A stretch of 64,000 nt of DNA from Antedon bifida (taxonomy: Eukaryota; Echinodermata; Crinoidea; Comatulida; Antedonidae): assembly GCA_963402885.1 (NCBI GenBank), contig OY727100.1, positions 9,579,395-9,643,394 on the forward strand. Direction: 5' to 3'. The notes beneath the pieces were generated by a model. The model did no database searches. It was not told the DNA's origin and was given only the letters and a program-made list of their open reading frames with translations. This document shows, in pieces, positions 46,745-59,400 of this stretch. The position numbers and the translations under genes were made by a program. Numbering within the stretch: position 1 is the first letter of the stretch; every line of letters starts with the position of its first letter.

Positions 46745-49700
46745 GCTAAATGATGATTGACTGTTAAAGGGACCTTTTTTAAAGATTGGAGGAACATAAT
46801 GCACCCAACAAGAAGTGGAGAGATGGTTTACTAGTGGTAACGGATGAGTGACTGTTAGTGTGACCTTTTGTAAGGATTGGAGGAAAACAATGAAAAACAA
46901 GAAGTGTAGAGATCGTTTACTAGTGGTAACGGATGAGTGACTGTTAGTGGGACCTTTTGTAAGGATTGGAGGAAAACAATGAAAAACAAGAAGTGGAGAG
47001 ATCGTTTACTAGTGGTAACGGATGAGTGACTGTTCTAGTGTGACCTTTTGTAATGATTGGAGGAAAATAATGAAGAACAAAAAGTGGAGAGATCGTTTAC
47101 CAGTGGTAACGGATGAGTGACTGTTCTAGTGTGACCTTTTGTAAGGATTGGTGGAGGAAAACAATGAAGAACAAAAAGTGGAGAGATCGTTTACCAGTGG
47201 TAACGGATGAGTGACTGTTCTAGTGTGACCTTTTGTAAGGATTGGAGGAAAACAGTGAAGAACAAGAAGTGGAGAGATCGTTTACCAGTGGTAACGGATG
47301 AGTGACTGTTAGTGGGAACTTTTGTAAGGATTGAAGGAAAATAATGAAGAACAAGAAGTGGAGAGATCGTTTACTAGTGGTAACGGATGAGTGACTGTTA
47401 GTGGGACCTTTTGTAAGGATTGGAGGAAAATAATGAAGAACAAGAAGTGGAGAGATCGTTTACTAGTGGTTACGGATGAGTGACTGTTAGTGTGACCTTT
47501 TGTAAGGATTGGTGGAGGAAAACAATGAAGAACAAGAAGTGGAAAGATCGTTTACTAGTGGTAACGGATGAGTGACTGTTAGTGTGACCTTTTGTAAGGA
47601 TTGGAGGAAAACAATGAAAAACAAGAAGTGAAGAGATCGTTTACTAGTGGTAACGGATGAGTGACTGTTAGTGGGATCCTTTTGTAAGGATTGGAGGAAA
47701 ACAATGAAGAACAAGAAGTGTAGAGATCGTTTACTAATGGTAATGGATGAGTGACTGTTAGTGGGACCTTTTGTAAGGATTGGAGGAAAATAATGAAGAA
47801 CAAGAAGTGGAGAGATCGTTTACTAGTGGTAACGGATGAGTGACTGTTAGGGTGACCTTTTGTAAGGATTGGAGGAAAACAATGAAGAACAAGAAGTGGA
47901 GAGATCGTTTACTAGTGGTAATGGATGAGTGACTGTTAGTGGGACCTTTTGTAAGGATTGGAGGAAAATAATGAAGAACAAGAAGTGGAGAGATCGTTTA
48001 CTAGTGGTAACGGATGAGTGACTGTTAGGGTGACCTTTTGTAAGGATTGGAGGAAAACAATGAAGAACAAGAAGTGGAGAGATCGTTTACTAGTGGTAAC
48101 GGATGAGTGATTGTTAGTGTGACCTTTTGTAAGGATTGGAGGAAAATAATGAAGAACAAGAAGTGGAGAGATCGTTTATTAGTGGTAACGGATGAGTGAC
48201 TGTTAGTGTGACCTTTTGTAAGGATTGGAGGAAAACAATGAAGAACAAAAAGTGGAGAGATCGTTTACCAGTGGTAACGGATGAGTGACTGTTCTAGTGT
48301 GACCTTTTGTAAGGATTGGAGGAAAACAATGAAGAACAAGAAGTGGAGAGATCGTTTACCAGTGGTAACGGATGAGTGACTGTTATTGGGAACTTTTGTA
48401 AGGATTGGAGGAAAATAATGAAGAACAAGAAGTGGAGAGATCGTTTACTAGTGGTAACGGATGAGTGACTGTTAGTGGGACCTTTTGTAAGGATTGGAGG
48501 AAAATAATGAAGAACAAAAAGTGGAGAGATCGTTTACTAGTGGTTACGGATGAGTGACTGTTAGTGTGACCTTTTGTAAGGATTGGTGGAGGAAAACAAT
48601 GAAGAACAAGAAGTGGAAAGATCGTTTACTAGTGGTAACGGATGAGTGACTGTTAGTGTGACCTTTTGTAAGGATTGGAGGAAAACAATGAAAAACAAGA
48701 AGTGTAGAGATCGTTTACTAGTGGTAACGGATGAGTGACTGTTAGTGGGACCTTTTGTAAGGATTGGAGGAAAACAATGAAGAACAAGAAGTGGAGAGAT
48801 CGTTTACCAGTGGTAACGGATGAGTGACTGTTAGTGTGACCTTTTGTAAGGATTGGAGGAAAACAATGAAGAACAAGAAGTGGAGAGATCGTTTACCAGT
48901 GGTAACGGATGAGTGACTGTTAGTGGGAACTTTTGTAAGGATTAGAGGAAAATAATGAAGAACAAGAAGTGGAGAGATCGTTTACTAGTGGTAACGGATG
49001 AGTGACTGTTAGTGGGATCTTTTGTAAGGATTGGAGGAAAATAATGAAGAACAAGAAGTGGAGAGATCGTTTACTAGTGGTTACGGATGAGTGACTGTTA
49101 GTGTGACCCTTTGTAAGGATTGGTGGAGGAAAACAATGAAGAACAAGAAGTGGAAAGATCGTTTACTAATGGTAACGGATGAGTGACTGTTAGTGGGACC
49201 TTTTGTAAGGATTGGAGGAAAACAATGAAGAACAAGAAGTGGAGAGATCATTTACCAGTGGTAATGGATGAGTGACTGTTAGTGGGACCTTTTGTAAGGA
49301 TTGGTGGAGGAAAACAATGAAGAACAAGAAGTGGAAAGATCGTTTACTAGTGGTAACGGATGAGTGACTGTTAGTGTGACCTTTTGTAAGGATTGGAGGA
49401 AAACAATGAAAAACAAGAAGTGTAGAGATCGTTTACTAGTGGTAACGGATGAGTGATTGTTAGTGTGACCTTTTGTAAGGATTGGAGGAAAATAATGAAG
49501 AACAAGAAGTGGAGAGATCGTTTATTAGTGGTAACGGATGAGTGACTGTTAGTGTGACCTTTTGTAAGGATTGGAGGAAAACAATGAAGAACAAAAAGTG
49601 GAGAGATCGTTTACCACAGTAGTAAAGGACGATAATGACTGTTAGTGGGACCTTTGTAAGGATTGGAGGAAAACAATGAAGAACAAGAAGTGGAGAGATC

Positions 49701-49768
49701 GTTTACCAGTGGTAAAAGACGAATGACTGTTAGTGTGACCTTTTGTAAGGATTGGAGGAAAACAATGA
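46745..49768. repeat. Satellite array, ~89-bp unit, main block
   Basis: About 34 head-to-tail units with the consensus order GTGGAGAGATCGTTTACTAG, TGGTAACGGATGAGTGACTG, TTAGTGTGACCTTTTGTAAG, GATTGGAGGAAAACAATGAA, GAACAAGAA. Variants (GGGAACTTTTG, GGTTACGG, GGTGGAGG) recur at 537 or 1074 bp, so six units form a higher-order repeat. Open frames across it are stop-poor by repetition and are not genes. Confidence 0.95.
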
Positions 49769-49769
49769 A

Positions 49770-51907
49770 GAACAATAATAATGTAAATAAATATAAATAT
49801 GTAAATAAGTTGTTTTCATCTCCTGATAACAAACTTAGATTCTGGGGACATGTCAGAATGAAACGTAAATCTTCTTGTGCTAGTGTTTTCATGCTTGATG
49901 GAGCACAAATTGAAAAGCCGGAAGATATTGCTCAGTGCTTTCAAAATGTCTTTTCGTCCGTTTTTAATTATTCTGAGAATATTCCAGATATTCCTTTACC
50001 TTGTTTATATCCACTACCAACCTTATCTAATGTTTATTTTTCTGTTTCACAAATCACTAGCATGTTGCAGAAGCTTAAAACAAACAAGGCTGCAGGCCCA
50101 GACAACTTGTCTCCCAAGCTTCTCCAGCTCTGTGCCCCGACATTTGCCCCAGTTCTTTACGAGTTGTTTAAAATCTCAATTTCATCAGGTTGTGTGCCAG
50201 AAGGTTGGAAGAGGGCACATGTCACCCCTATCTTTAAGAAAGGAGTGACTGCCGATTTTAACAACTACCGCCCGGTGGCTTTAACATCTGTTGTGGGTAA
50301 ATTGCTGGAGAGGCTTGTGGTGCAAGCACTTCTAAAACATGCTACTGACAATTGCTTGTTTATCGAAAACCAACATGGGTTTTTACCTAATAAATCATGT
50401 GCCACGCAACTTGCAACTATTATCCATGACTGGTCCTCTATTTTAGATAAAAGACCTCCACCCCATATTGATGCCATTTTTTTTAGATATCTCGAAGGTC
50501 TTTGACCGGATGCCTCATGACATTCTCCTCAATAAGCTTTCCCAGCAATTTAACATTACTGGTGATATATGGTACTGGTTAAAGTCTTTTTTAATTAAAA
50601 GATACCAAAAGGTTCAATTTAAAGGGTCTTCATCTAACTGGGTGGAGGTAACCAGTGGGGTACCTCAAGGCAGTGTACTCGGTCCCATTCTTTTTAACTT
50701 TTTAGTCGCGTGGACGCGACTCAATAGTTTACTATGTCAGTCGGTCTGTCGGTCTGTCTGTCGGTCCGGTATCACTATGCGTTTTATCGCTTTCTGTACT
50801 TTTTGAACTGTTTTGATGTACAGAAAAGTTTTAAAGTACATTACTTTTTGAAAGTTCATTTTTTTCTGAGAGCACGCGACTTATGGCTGTTGGCCTTGTT
50901 TATTAACGATATTATTTGTTCACTTAAATGTAAAACTGCTATTTTTGCTGATGATACTCTTATTTATAATGCAATTAACTCTCCTCAGGATTCTCTAAAC
51001 TTTCAGGCTGATCTGGACCGACTTGGTCTGTGGAGCCAAGCAAATCGAATGCTTTTCAATGTTATGAAGAGGAATGTCCTGCATGTCACACGTTCGCGTA
51101 ACAGACAGTTGTCTAACTACCTTTTGATTGGCTCTCATATTAGTACGGTGACATCTTTTAAATACCTTGGTGTTACTTTTAACTCAAAATTGACCTGGGA
51201 TGAACATGTCCATGTCATTGTTTCCAAAGCTAAACGTATGTTGGCTGGACATGCTTCGACCAGTGCATTTTTGTCTTTGTACAAAGGTCTTGGTTTGCCT
51301 GGTCTGGAGTATGCGCAACCTGCTTGGTTTCCATGGACGAAGTCTTTGTCAAATCAGCTTGAGGGGGTCCATAGGAGAGCAACTCGTCTTGCTCTCAAAC
51401 AGCATCGTGGACAGATGTGCTATGAGGAGAGGTTAAATTTGCTTTCAGTTTCATCTTTGTCTGTTAGAAGAGATAAATTTCTTATTATATTTTGTTTTAA
51501 GGTTCGGGTGGGGTTTCTGGACTGCAGCACAGTTCATGACTGTATTTTAATAAATACTCGTCACAATGATCGCTTGTGCTTCAGACATCAAGCATCAAGG
51601 ACACAGGCTTTTTTCCATTCTATAGCAATCAGGTTACCCCGTGTCTGGGACCAGCTTCCCAGACCGTTGACAGATGCTGCAGTCCTAGAAAGCCCATCAG
51701 CCTTCATTAGAAAAGTTCATATTCATTTTGATTCGCTGTAACTGTATTTTGTCTTTATGTCTTTTATGTGTAAACTGACTTTGGGGTTGGGTCAACCGGC
51801 TCAGCTACAGTGATTAAGTTCACTTAGGTTGACCCTGGTCTCCCCAATTTCAGTTTTTGTTTGTTTTGTATATACTTAAATAGACCAAATAAATAATGAA
51901 ATGAAAT
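49770..51907 (+). mobile_element. 5'-truncated LINE inserted in the satellite, itself interrupted
   Basis: Encodes a non-LTR reverse transcriptase: KTNKAAGPDNLSPKLLQ, PEGWKRAHVTPIFKKG, NYRPVALTSVVGKLLE, ENQHGFLPNKSCATQ, GVPQGSVLGPI and the catalytic FADDT, then a C-terminus with TSFKYLGVTFNSKLTW. It has no endonuclease domain (5' truncation). It is dead: a one-base frameshift in an 8-T run at 50477-50484 and a 197-bp insertion at 50701-50897 break the frame. It ends in an AAATG repeat tail, after which satellite sequence resumes at 51908. Jockey/CR1-like by motif; clade not resolved. Confidence 0.9.
50701..50897 (+). mobile_element. 197-bp element nested in the LINE reverse transcriptase
   Basis: Starts TTTAGTCGCGTGGACGCGAC and ends GCACGCGACTTATGGC then TGTTGGCC, as in 38384-38520, but with an extra ~95 bp in the middle. 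The LINE frame is interrupted between codons of the conserved block just before INDI, with at most a 2-3-bp ambiguous junction. Confidence 0.85.
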
Positions 51908-52345
51908 GAAATGAAAAGAAGTGGAGAGATCGTTTACTAGTGGTAACGGATGATTGACTGTTAGTGGGACCTTTTGTAAGGATTGGAGGAAAACAATGAA
52001 GAACAAGAAGTGGAGAGATCGTTTACCAGTGGTAACGGATGAGTGACTGTTAGTGTGACCTTTTGTAAGGATTGGAGGAAACCAATGAAGAACAAGAAGT
52101 GGAGAGATCGTTTACTAGTGGTAACGGATGAGTGACTGAAAGAAATTTAGTAAGAATCTGAAAGACGGTACCAGTGTGGTAACGGATGAGTGACTGTTAG
52201 TGTGACCTTTTGTAAGGATTGGAGAAAAATAATGAAGAACAAGAAGTGGGGAGATCGTTTACTAGTAGTAAAGGACGAATGACTGTTAGTGTGACCTTTT
52301 GTAAGGATTGGAGAAAAATAATGAAGAAATTTAGTAAGAATCTGA
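51908..52345. repeat. Satellite array, distal block
   Basis: About five further ~89-bp units, more rearranged; a CTGAAAGAAATTTAGTAAGA then TCTGAAAGACGGTACC junction occurs twice (near 52136 and 52325). Confidence 0.9.
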
Positions 52346-55300
52346 AAGACGGTACCTAAATATGAAATTAACAAGAGCCGATTTCAAATTATTCCAACAT
52401 TCCATGCCATTTTATTGTAGACAATAACATAAATGACTATCATTATATCATCATCATATCAAATATCCGATCCTGCCTTTGCTGATATTTTAACAAAAGT
52501 GCACAGTAGAAATAGAGCACCTCCTTTGGGACACCCCTATTCAGGGTACACTTTCCTGGTAAAAGAATGAGGGCAAAATGGGTTTCAAAAGACCCATTTT
52601 CAGGAGACACTGTTCGTATTAGTACACAGACATACGTGTGTCTAATTCAAGGCCTTGCACGTGTAAAATGATTTTAACCAGGAATGAGATATTTTTTTCT
52701 TAATTGGTCAACTTGCATAGAATTTTAAAATGTGGGGACTCCTTAATAGGGGTTTTCCGCAATATTTCAACATATTAATAATCGCATTAATAAATATTAT
52801 ATCGCCTTAATAGAGGCTCTGAATATGAGTATACCAATGGAGGGTTCTACTGTATTCAATTAAGAAACAGCCTGAGGCTACATCTTGAATTAATATTCAT
52901 TTTTTCTCAATTCAATATTATAAATTATGAATTCAATACAGTTTGGTATAAAGTGTTACATTATTAATTGCATAATTAATCAACTAATCTAACGTTTGAT
53001 GTAATATAAGCATTCACAAAATTATCTATAACTGATAAGATGTTTTGTGTTGTTTGTGTTGGTTATTTTAAGGCAATAACCATTTTTATTGGGTAGAAAA
53101 TTGAGCATCATGTTCGTGCAGTATCTGCTGCTTATTTGGGTTCACTGTTCAACTTGGTCTAATGGTTTTGGTTTTGTTTCTGGATTTGGTTGTTTTTTAG
53201 GTTTCCTTTGGATATGTACGCTTAACAAAATTATTACTATTATTATGATTGATATATTGGTGTTTGGTATTATTTTATTTTAGTTATCAGGAAAATTAAT
53301 TTTTTTCAATAGGTAACCATCACAAGTTTGTAAATTACAATGAGCAGACTATGTATGTAATGATGTATCAGGCTAGTGAAGTTGCTGTCAGGAAAGTTAC
53401 TGGGCTCTTGTTTACATGGTAAAAACTTACCATTTAGTTGGAAAGTCTAAAGCTCTACACTATCAAACTGTTTGACAAAGTGTGATGTGCCCAAATTTGA
53501 CAGTGATATGACATCATCGTGTCCATATATGGGCACACCACATTTGTTGTCACATAAAGTTTGATAGTGTAGACAGAGCTTTACCAAAAAAAAATCCAGT
53601 GCTAACAAATTTGTTAAAAAGTACTGTATGTGTACTAATGAGAATTTGGTACAAATTATGTCAGAGTTTGGCAAAATATCTTATCGTAATTTTTACACTG
53701 TTAATTGTATATTTCTACAATTAATTCTAAAATTACAATGAATATTCACAATTTATATTGAATTATGTAAATATAATATATATATATATATAATAATGAT
53801 TTTCAATATATAAGAACAAAAAAACAGATAATATAACAAGATTACATAGTGATAATGAAGATGTTGTTTCTTATTGGACCCTGTAATATTTGAAATAATA
53901 ATCTATTTCTAGAATGATAAACAATAGCTAAATATAAAAATAAACTACCTTGGTCATTTCTTATAAAATTGGCAAATATTTGTAAAAGTTTAAAAGATTT
54001 TCATTGTCATGTGTCTGAGGAATATTTTTACATTATTTTGTTTTCATACCTATGGAAGAGCCAAATGAACTTTAAAATGGTAAGCAATTACTAATACATT
54101 CCTGAATTATACCTTACAGTAGAACCTTTGTTTTAGCATAATGATATTATAGTTCACTATAAAATAGTTTTACATACTCTGATTTTACGTTCCCTAGAAC
54201 ACATTAGCTATGATCTACGTATTTCGGGGGCAATTTAGGTCAACCTAGATTTTACAAATCCCATGTTTTAGGTACGTTTTTCAATCCTGTACCGTATGTA
54301 AAATGAAGGTCCTGTATTTTGAATTACATTTGTAGTAAACATTATAGAAGTTGTTTTTTTCTCATAATGTTATTTTTTGTGCAGTTTTAAGCTAGTTATA
54401 GAAATAATTTTGACTGTGGTTTCTATTTAATCATTGGGGTAATTATTTGGTCTTTTTTCATTTAAAATTACTGAAATTTAATATCTAATCTAAATAATAA
54501 TAATAATACCTAATCTAATTTTATAAACAAATACAGTAAACGTAAATATAACATATTCATTTAAATTGCATTCATTATTGTTTTACAATTTTAAAATGTC
54601 AAAATATTAAATTGCATTACATATTTACAAAATTAAACCATAATACTGTAGTTGTTACAAATATTGATGTTAGAAAATTATGTAAGCTACAACCACATCC
54701 TGATAAACTATTCTGTGGCTAAAGTTGGAAATATACTATTAAACAATTAGAAAGTATAATAATATAATATGTAATACACTATTAGGCCTAATATAAAATA
54801 TAATTAAGCTGTAATATATGTGGAAAATCTGGCTAGAATTTCATAATTTTTTGTTGTTAAATCAATGGTTGCCTGTTGATCTGACGAAAAAAATTTTACG
54901 ATTGCTAATTGAAGGGATTCATGTAATAATGTGCCTTTGAGGCGAAACGTCTCTTCATTATTTCTCAGCATGCAAAAAAGACTTTGACTCAACAGCAGTG
55001 TCTAATATCTAGAAATCTACTTCTCTGTAACAAGTTGATTATGTTAATTGTTAGTTGTTATCCAACTAATAATGAAACTTATAAACAAATACAGTATGTT
55101 GTATAGAGCATATAAATTGAAACAGGTTCTATATGAAAAAGAAGTCACAAAAGATAGCATACAGATTTGAATTAATATTCACAAATACATGTATATTTCT
55201 ATGTATGTTTATATACATATATACAAATTTAATATACATTTATGCATTACTAGTTTAGTTTATTTATATACAGATTGTCATCTCATCTATCAAATCAAAA

Positions 55301-55964
55301 TCATAACAGAATTTCATCAAACCTACTGCTGTTAGATACCATATCTTCATTTTAGTAGTACAGTATTTTACTGTTTATGAAGTGTACAGTACGTAATGTC
55401 ATTTTAACATTCTTCCGTTTTTAAGTAGAATCTTTTGGATGAAAGACAGGGACAATTTTCTTCACAGCCGCCAAACATTCTGGACAGTCGCATATTATTT
55501 CTTTCTTCACAATTGTACAGGTCTGCATCGTTTCCTATAATCACTGTTAATGTATCAAGAATTCAGCAATTTATATCCTCATGTAGGAAAAACATTCCTT
55601 CCTTGGTGGCACATTCTGGACCGACAAAGCACTTCTTCAAAGAGAGGAATGGTGTACAGTATTCATTATCATCTACACATTCTCTTATCTACCTCTTAAC
55701 AAGAAATGTTACAGAATGTTTTATGGCAATAAGTGTCGTTATAGACACAACAAAATCCTAATAGTGCTAGCTATACGGTTGTATCTGTTTATTGTCTGTA
55801 GTGAAACTCGGTAACATTTAGAACCTACAACAAAACTGAATACAGTAAAAAAAAAACCTGATAAAAAATTTGCAGCAACTGAGGGACTTTTACTGCAGCA
55901 GGAATGATTACTGAAGTAGCTGCAATAGAATTATTTTGATATGGTCCAATCCTTTGAATACATG
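52346..55964. other. AT-rich spacer and probable syntrophin 3' UTR
   Basis: Very AT-rich with short microsatellites (TA near 53780, AAT near 54500). The only element recognised is the MITE at 53450-53581. The right part may be transcribed as the syntrophin 3' UTR. An open frame at 55435-55761 has no recognisable content. Confidence 0.5.
53450..53581. mobile_element. Mariner-type MITE, complete (132 bp)
   Basis: Almost perfect palindrome with ends AAGCTCTACACTATCAAACT and inverse, the right arm carrying a 4-bp insertion, flanked by TA (53448-53449, 53582-53583). Partial copies occur at 40100-40188 and 45831-45913. Confidence 0.8.
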
Positions 55965-57192
55965 TCATGCAAAAAGACCCATTCTTGTGACCTTTGCACT
56001 GAGAAACGTATGTAAGATGAATACTGTTGGTTTTGGACACTCTTGAACATCAAGTTCCTAAAAGAAAACACACAAAGACATAAAATAAATGTACAATAAA
56101 CAAGAGCACTAACAATGCAGCAGCAGCACATTAATGAGTGCGTACTACAGATTTAGGCTGTGCGTGTTTAAGAAATTTGTAAGCAGCCTATGTCAATAGC
56201 TGAGTGCCATGACGGCATGGGTTTGCGACTGACTTCATTGTTCTGTTTGTATGTGTAGAACCAGTCTAATCTGATATATTTTCACATTAACTCTGTTGTG
56301 GATAGGAAATCAGTGCCTGTTTAACACAACAAGACCCTTGGGGAAGCAGCATCCTATAGAATGGGTTAAAAACTAATCCACAAGCACTTTGATCTTCAAA
56401 ATATAAATGCAGCATTTAACTAAAAGATGTATTGATTGGCTCTAACCAAACATGTCACGATTATTACATTTATTGATGGGGAACTTACATATTCCCCTTC
56501 ATTTGCTCCAAAGTCTAGTAGAAGAAATTTCTTGCCATCATCTGAAGAAAACCGTAACTTATCAAATGGGTAATACCACATGACCTCTGGCTTGTTACCA
56601 TTCTGACTAGTTGTCAAGGTAAAACCGTTTTCGTAGTGTATCACAAGCTTAGCCTCTCTTCCTTGCCATTTCACAGCTACATAAAAGATGAAATAGAAAT
56701 AATTACTATAACTGCTGATATACCAAAATAGGAACAATTTGTTATTGCTCTAATTTATCTTTAATAAGCGTATACCATTTATAAATAGGGGTATAGTTAT
56801 AGTTATATCTCTCTTTCCTTTGAGAAAGGCTATTGCTAGTTTATCCAGGTAGGTTTATCCATAGCCATGCTGAAAACATAGGTTTTGGGCATGCAGATTT
56901 TATATATATTTTTCTTTGAGTTTCCAGGTGCCTCTTTTATCCATGCTGGATCTATTTAGTTTCTAGGTATGCTGGGTAACTCTTTCACTTACAACAGCTA
57001 ATCTCTTTCTTAGAAACAGCTGCATGATGCGCCCCTTGCACAAACTGTCTGGTCCACATAGCCAAATCACGCCTGGAATCGACCTTAAACAGGTGGGCTT
57101 CTATTCCTTGTGGTGTTCCTGTTCTGGTTCCAAACGTCAACTCCACACCTTTATTACTTGTCATACCCTTTTGATTGCCAGAATACAACAAC
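55965..57192 (-). CDS. Syntrophin, last three coding exons (5' part beyond window)
   Basis: Adaptor of the dystrophin glycoprotein complex. Exons in transcript order: 57192-56993, 56676-56487, 56057-55965 (TGA), joined in phases 1 and 0. They encode about 160 C-terminal residues: the second half of the PH2 domain ([37 protein letters not shown]) and the syntrophin-unique region ([78 protein letters not shown]). This order and the terminal block are diagnostic of the alpha/beta-syntrophin group. The PDZ and PH1 parts were not found up to 64000, so the upstream intron exceeds 6.8 kb or the next exon was missed. The alpha/beta subtype is not assignable. Confidence 0.95.
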
Positions 57193-57734
57193 CTGCAAGA
57201 TCAATTTAATAATTGTAATAGTTTATTGTATATTTATGTATAATATACAATAGAATGAAGCATTATCTAAAATATTAACTTGTGTATCTGGAAGCATTAT
57301 ACTAAAGATATAAGATACACTAAAGAGTACACAGTATACTCTAGGGATGTCTTTTAAATAGGAATGTCCCAAAGGAGAGGTTCTAATTACTATTACCATT
57401 GGCCTATGCCAGCCACTACTCTCTCTACACTAGTACATATTTTCTCTATCAGAGTTAAATGAGCTTGCATCAAAGTAATATTACGGTATAGCTTGTTCAA
57501 ATGTTCAAACGCAAATATCACACTGTTTTACAAAAGATCCGATATATGGGAAGCACTTGTCTAATATCACATCTGAAACCTGTCAAAGTTAAAGTTATGA
57601 GATGTACATAAAACCTATTGTAGTGACAAGAATAATAACATGGAGGCATAAGACAGTTAATGGATCACACAAGCATTTCATGTCAGGATTGATTTGGATC
57701 AGCTTAAGCAATAGAACTGAGGTAACTCTAATGT

Positions 57735-57865
57735 GTGTAAACACACAGAATCTAGAGTGTGTGAAAACACCTAAATCTAGAGTGTGGACACAACCAAATC
57801 TAGAGTTTGCGAAAACAGCTTAATCTAGTGTGTATGAACATAGCTTAAATCGAATGTGTAACATA
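57735..57865. repeat. AATCTAGAGTGTG minisatellite
   Basis: Five degenerate ~28-bp units with core AAATCTAGAGTGTGTGAAAA followed by CAC. Confidence 0.8.
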
Positions 57866-59109
57866 ACACAAGATAAGAGGAATAATCCATAATTGTCCGT
57901 AACGAATGACAATGAATTGACTGTTACAATGCATTACTTAAGTAGGCCGTGATAGTGCAGTATGTCAATACTTGAAAGATGAGATGTCTGTTGACTGAAG
58001 GAGGTTTTTTCAGTTCAATTTATCATTGATATTATTATATGTGTCAGGTTCTCTTAATTGAATGTATTCAGTTAGCAGATTCAATGCATTCATTTACAGA
58101 TTGTTGGCTGTTACTGTTAGATTCACTTTGTTGTATATCTACTGCCACATATAGTTCAATCCAATAAGACAACTGACAACGATTTAATATAGTTTATTAT
58201 ATTTTATACAGGCCAGATTTAATCAAGTTTTTATTCATTTTACTCCTTACAGTCTCAGGGCCTGTTTCTATAGAAAAAATTCAAAAGAATAATTTTATTG
58301 AATGGAAACCAGTTTTTAGTGATGTTTTAATGCAGCCTAATTTCAACTCAAACCAAAACTGGTTTCTCATTTAGTGAAAAATTGTGGTTGGTTTATATAA
58401 TGGCGTAGTCAGATGGTCGCCCCATTTAGTACCTTCTGATATGAGACATTGGATAGTTTATAAAAGAATATCATGAAGATTAGATAAACTAGCTACAATA
58501 GAAGGTTAGCTTGCAGTGTCTAATTTGGGTGTTAATTAACGAAAAATTGTTTTTTGTTCAATCTTTTTTAATTGAAAGTTTTAACTTTACGTTTGAATAC
58601 ATTATTAAAAATTCCAAGTTCAAGTATTATGCATTAGAATGGTGGAACATCTTGAATCCAGCCATGACAAACTGACAAAACTTCAAAACCTAATAGATAA
58701 CCATTCAACTATTGATCTCAAAGTAGCTGATAACATTATTGAATATCAATCGGTCATCTCACGTCCCCTAAAGGCGCTGACTGTTATACCTGTCACCTAG
58801 GCAACTCGTAGAGCACACTTATCATGATTTAATGAGAATGAACAGTTGAGCCAATAAATGAACACCTAATGCAGTTCGTTGACATTTAGCACTTTGTAAA
58901 CAAAAATCGATCGTTAGGTACGAAGACAGTCCACACATCATTAAATGGTTTGATTATTGTAAATAATTAATTAAATCTGTTTTCAAAGAAACTGAATTGA
59001 ATAAAAGGAAATTCAAAGGACTTTAGGAAATAAAAACAAAATATAGGTATATTTCTATCTTGAATCAATGTCAAAGTTTATGCTCAAGGTTACACCATCC
59101 AACTTTGGC

Positions 59110-59400
59110 CGCGGAGTAGATCAGTATATTCAAACAGAATAGATTCATTAAATACCACCATTACAATTGAACAGATCCCTTAAAATACCACTTTTACCAT
59201 TGAATAGAATCATTAAATACCAATATTACGATTGATTAGGATCATTAAATATAACTTTGTTGATTAGGATCATTAAATATAACTTTATTGAATAGAACCA
59301 TTAAATATCACCTTTACCATTGAATAGAACCATTAAATAACACTATCATTGAATAGAAACCATTAAAATCACTTTACCATTGAATAGAATTATCTATAAT
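59110..59400. repeat. GAATAGAATCATTAAATA minisatellite
   Basis: About nine degenerate 30-36-bp units of the type ATTGAATAGAACCATTAAAT followed by ATCACCTTTACC. Confidence 0.8.

Noticed and set aside
47487..47803. Open frames of about 75 codons on the minus strand across the satellite
   Set aside because: They repeat the same FLQSLQK-like peptide with each monomer; stops are absent only because the unit lacks them in that frame.
55435..55761. 108-codon open frame opposite the syntrophin 3' end
   Set aside because: No recognisable family, no coding-like context, and it lies where the syntrophin 3' UTR is expected on the other strand.
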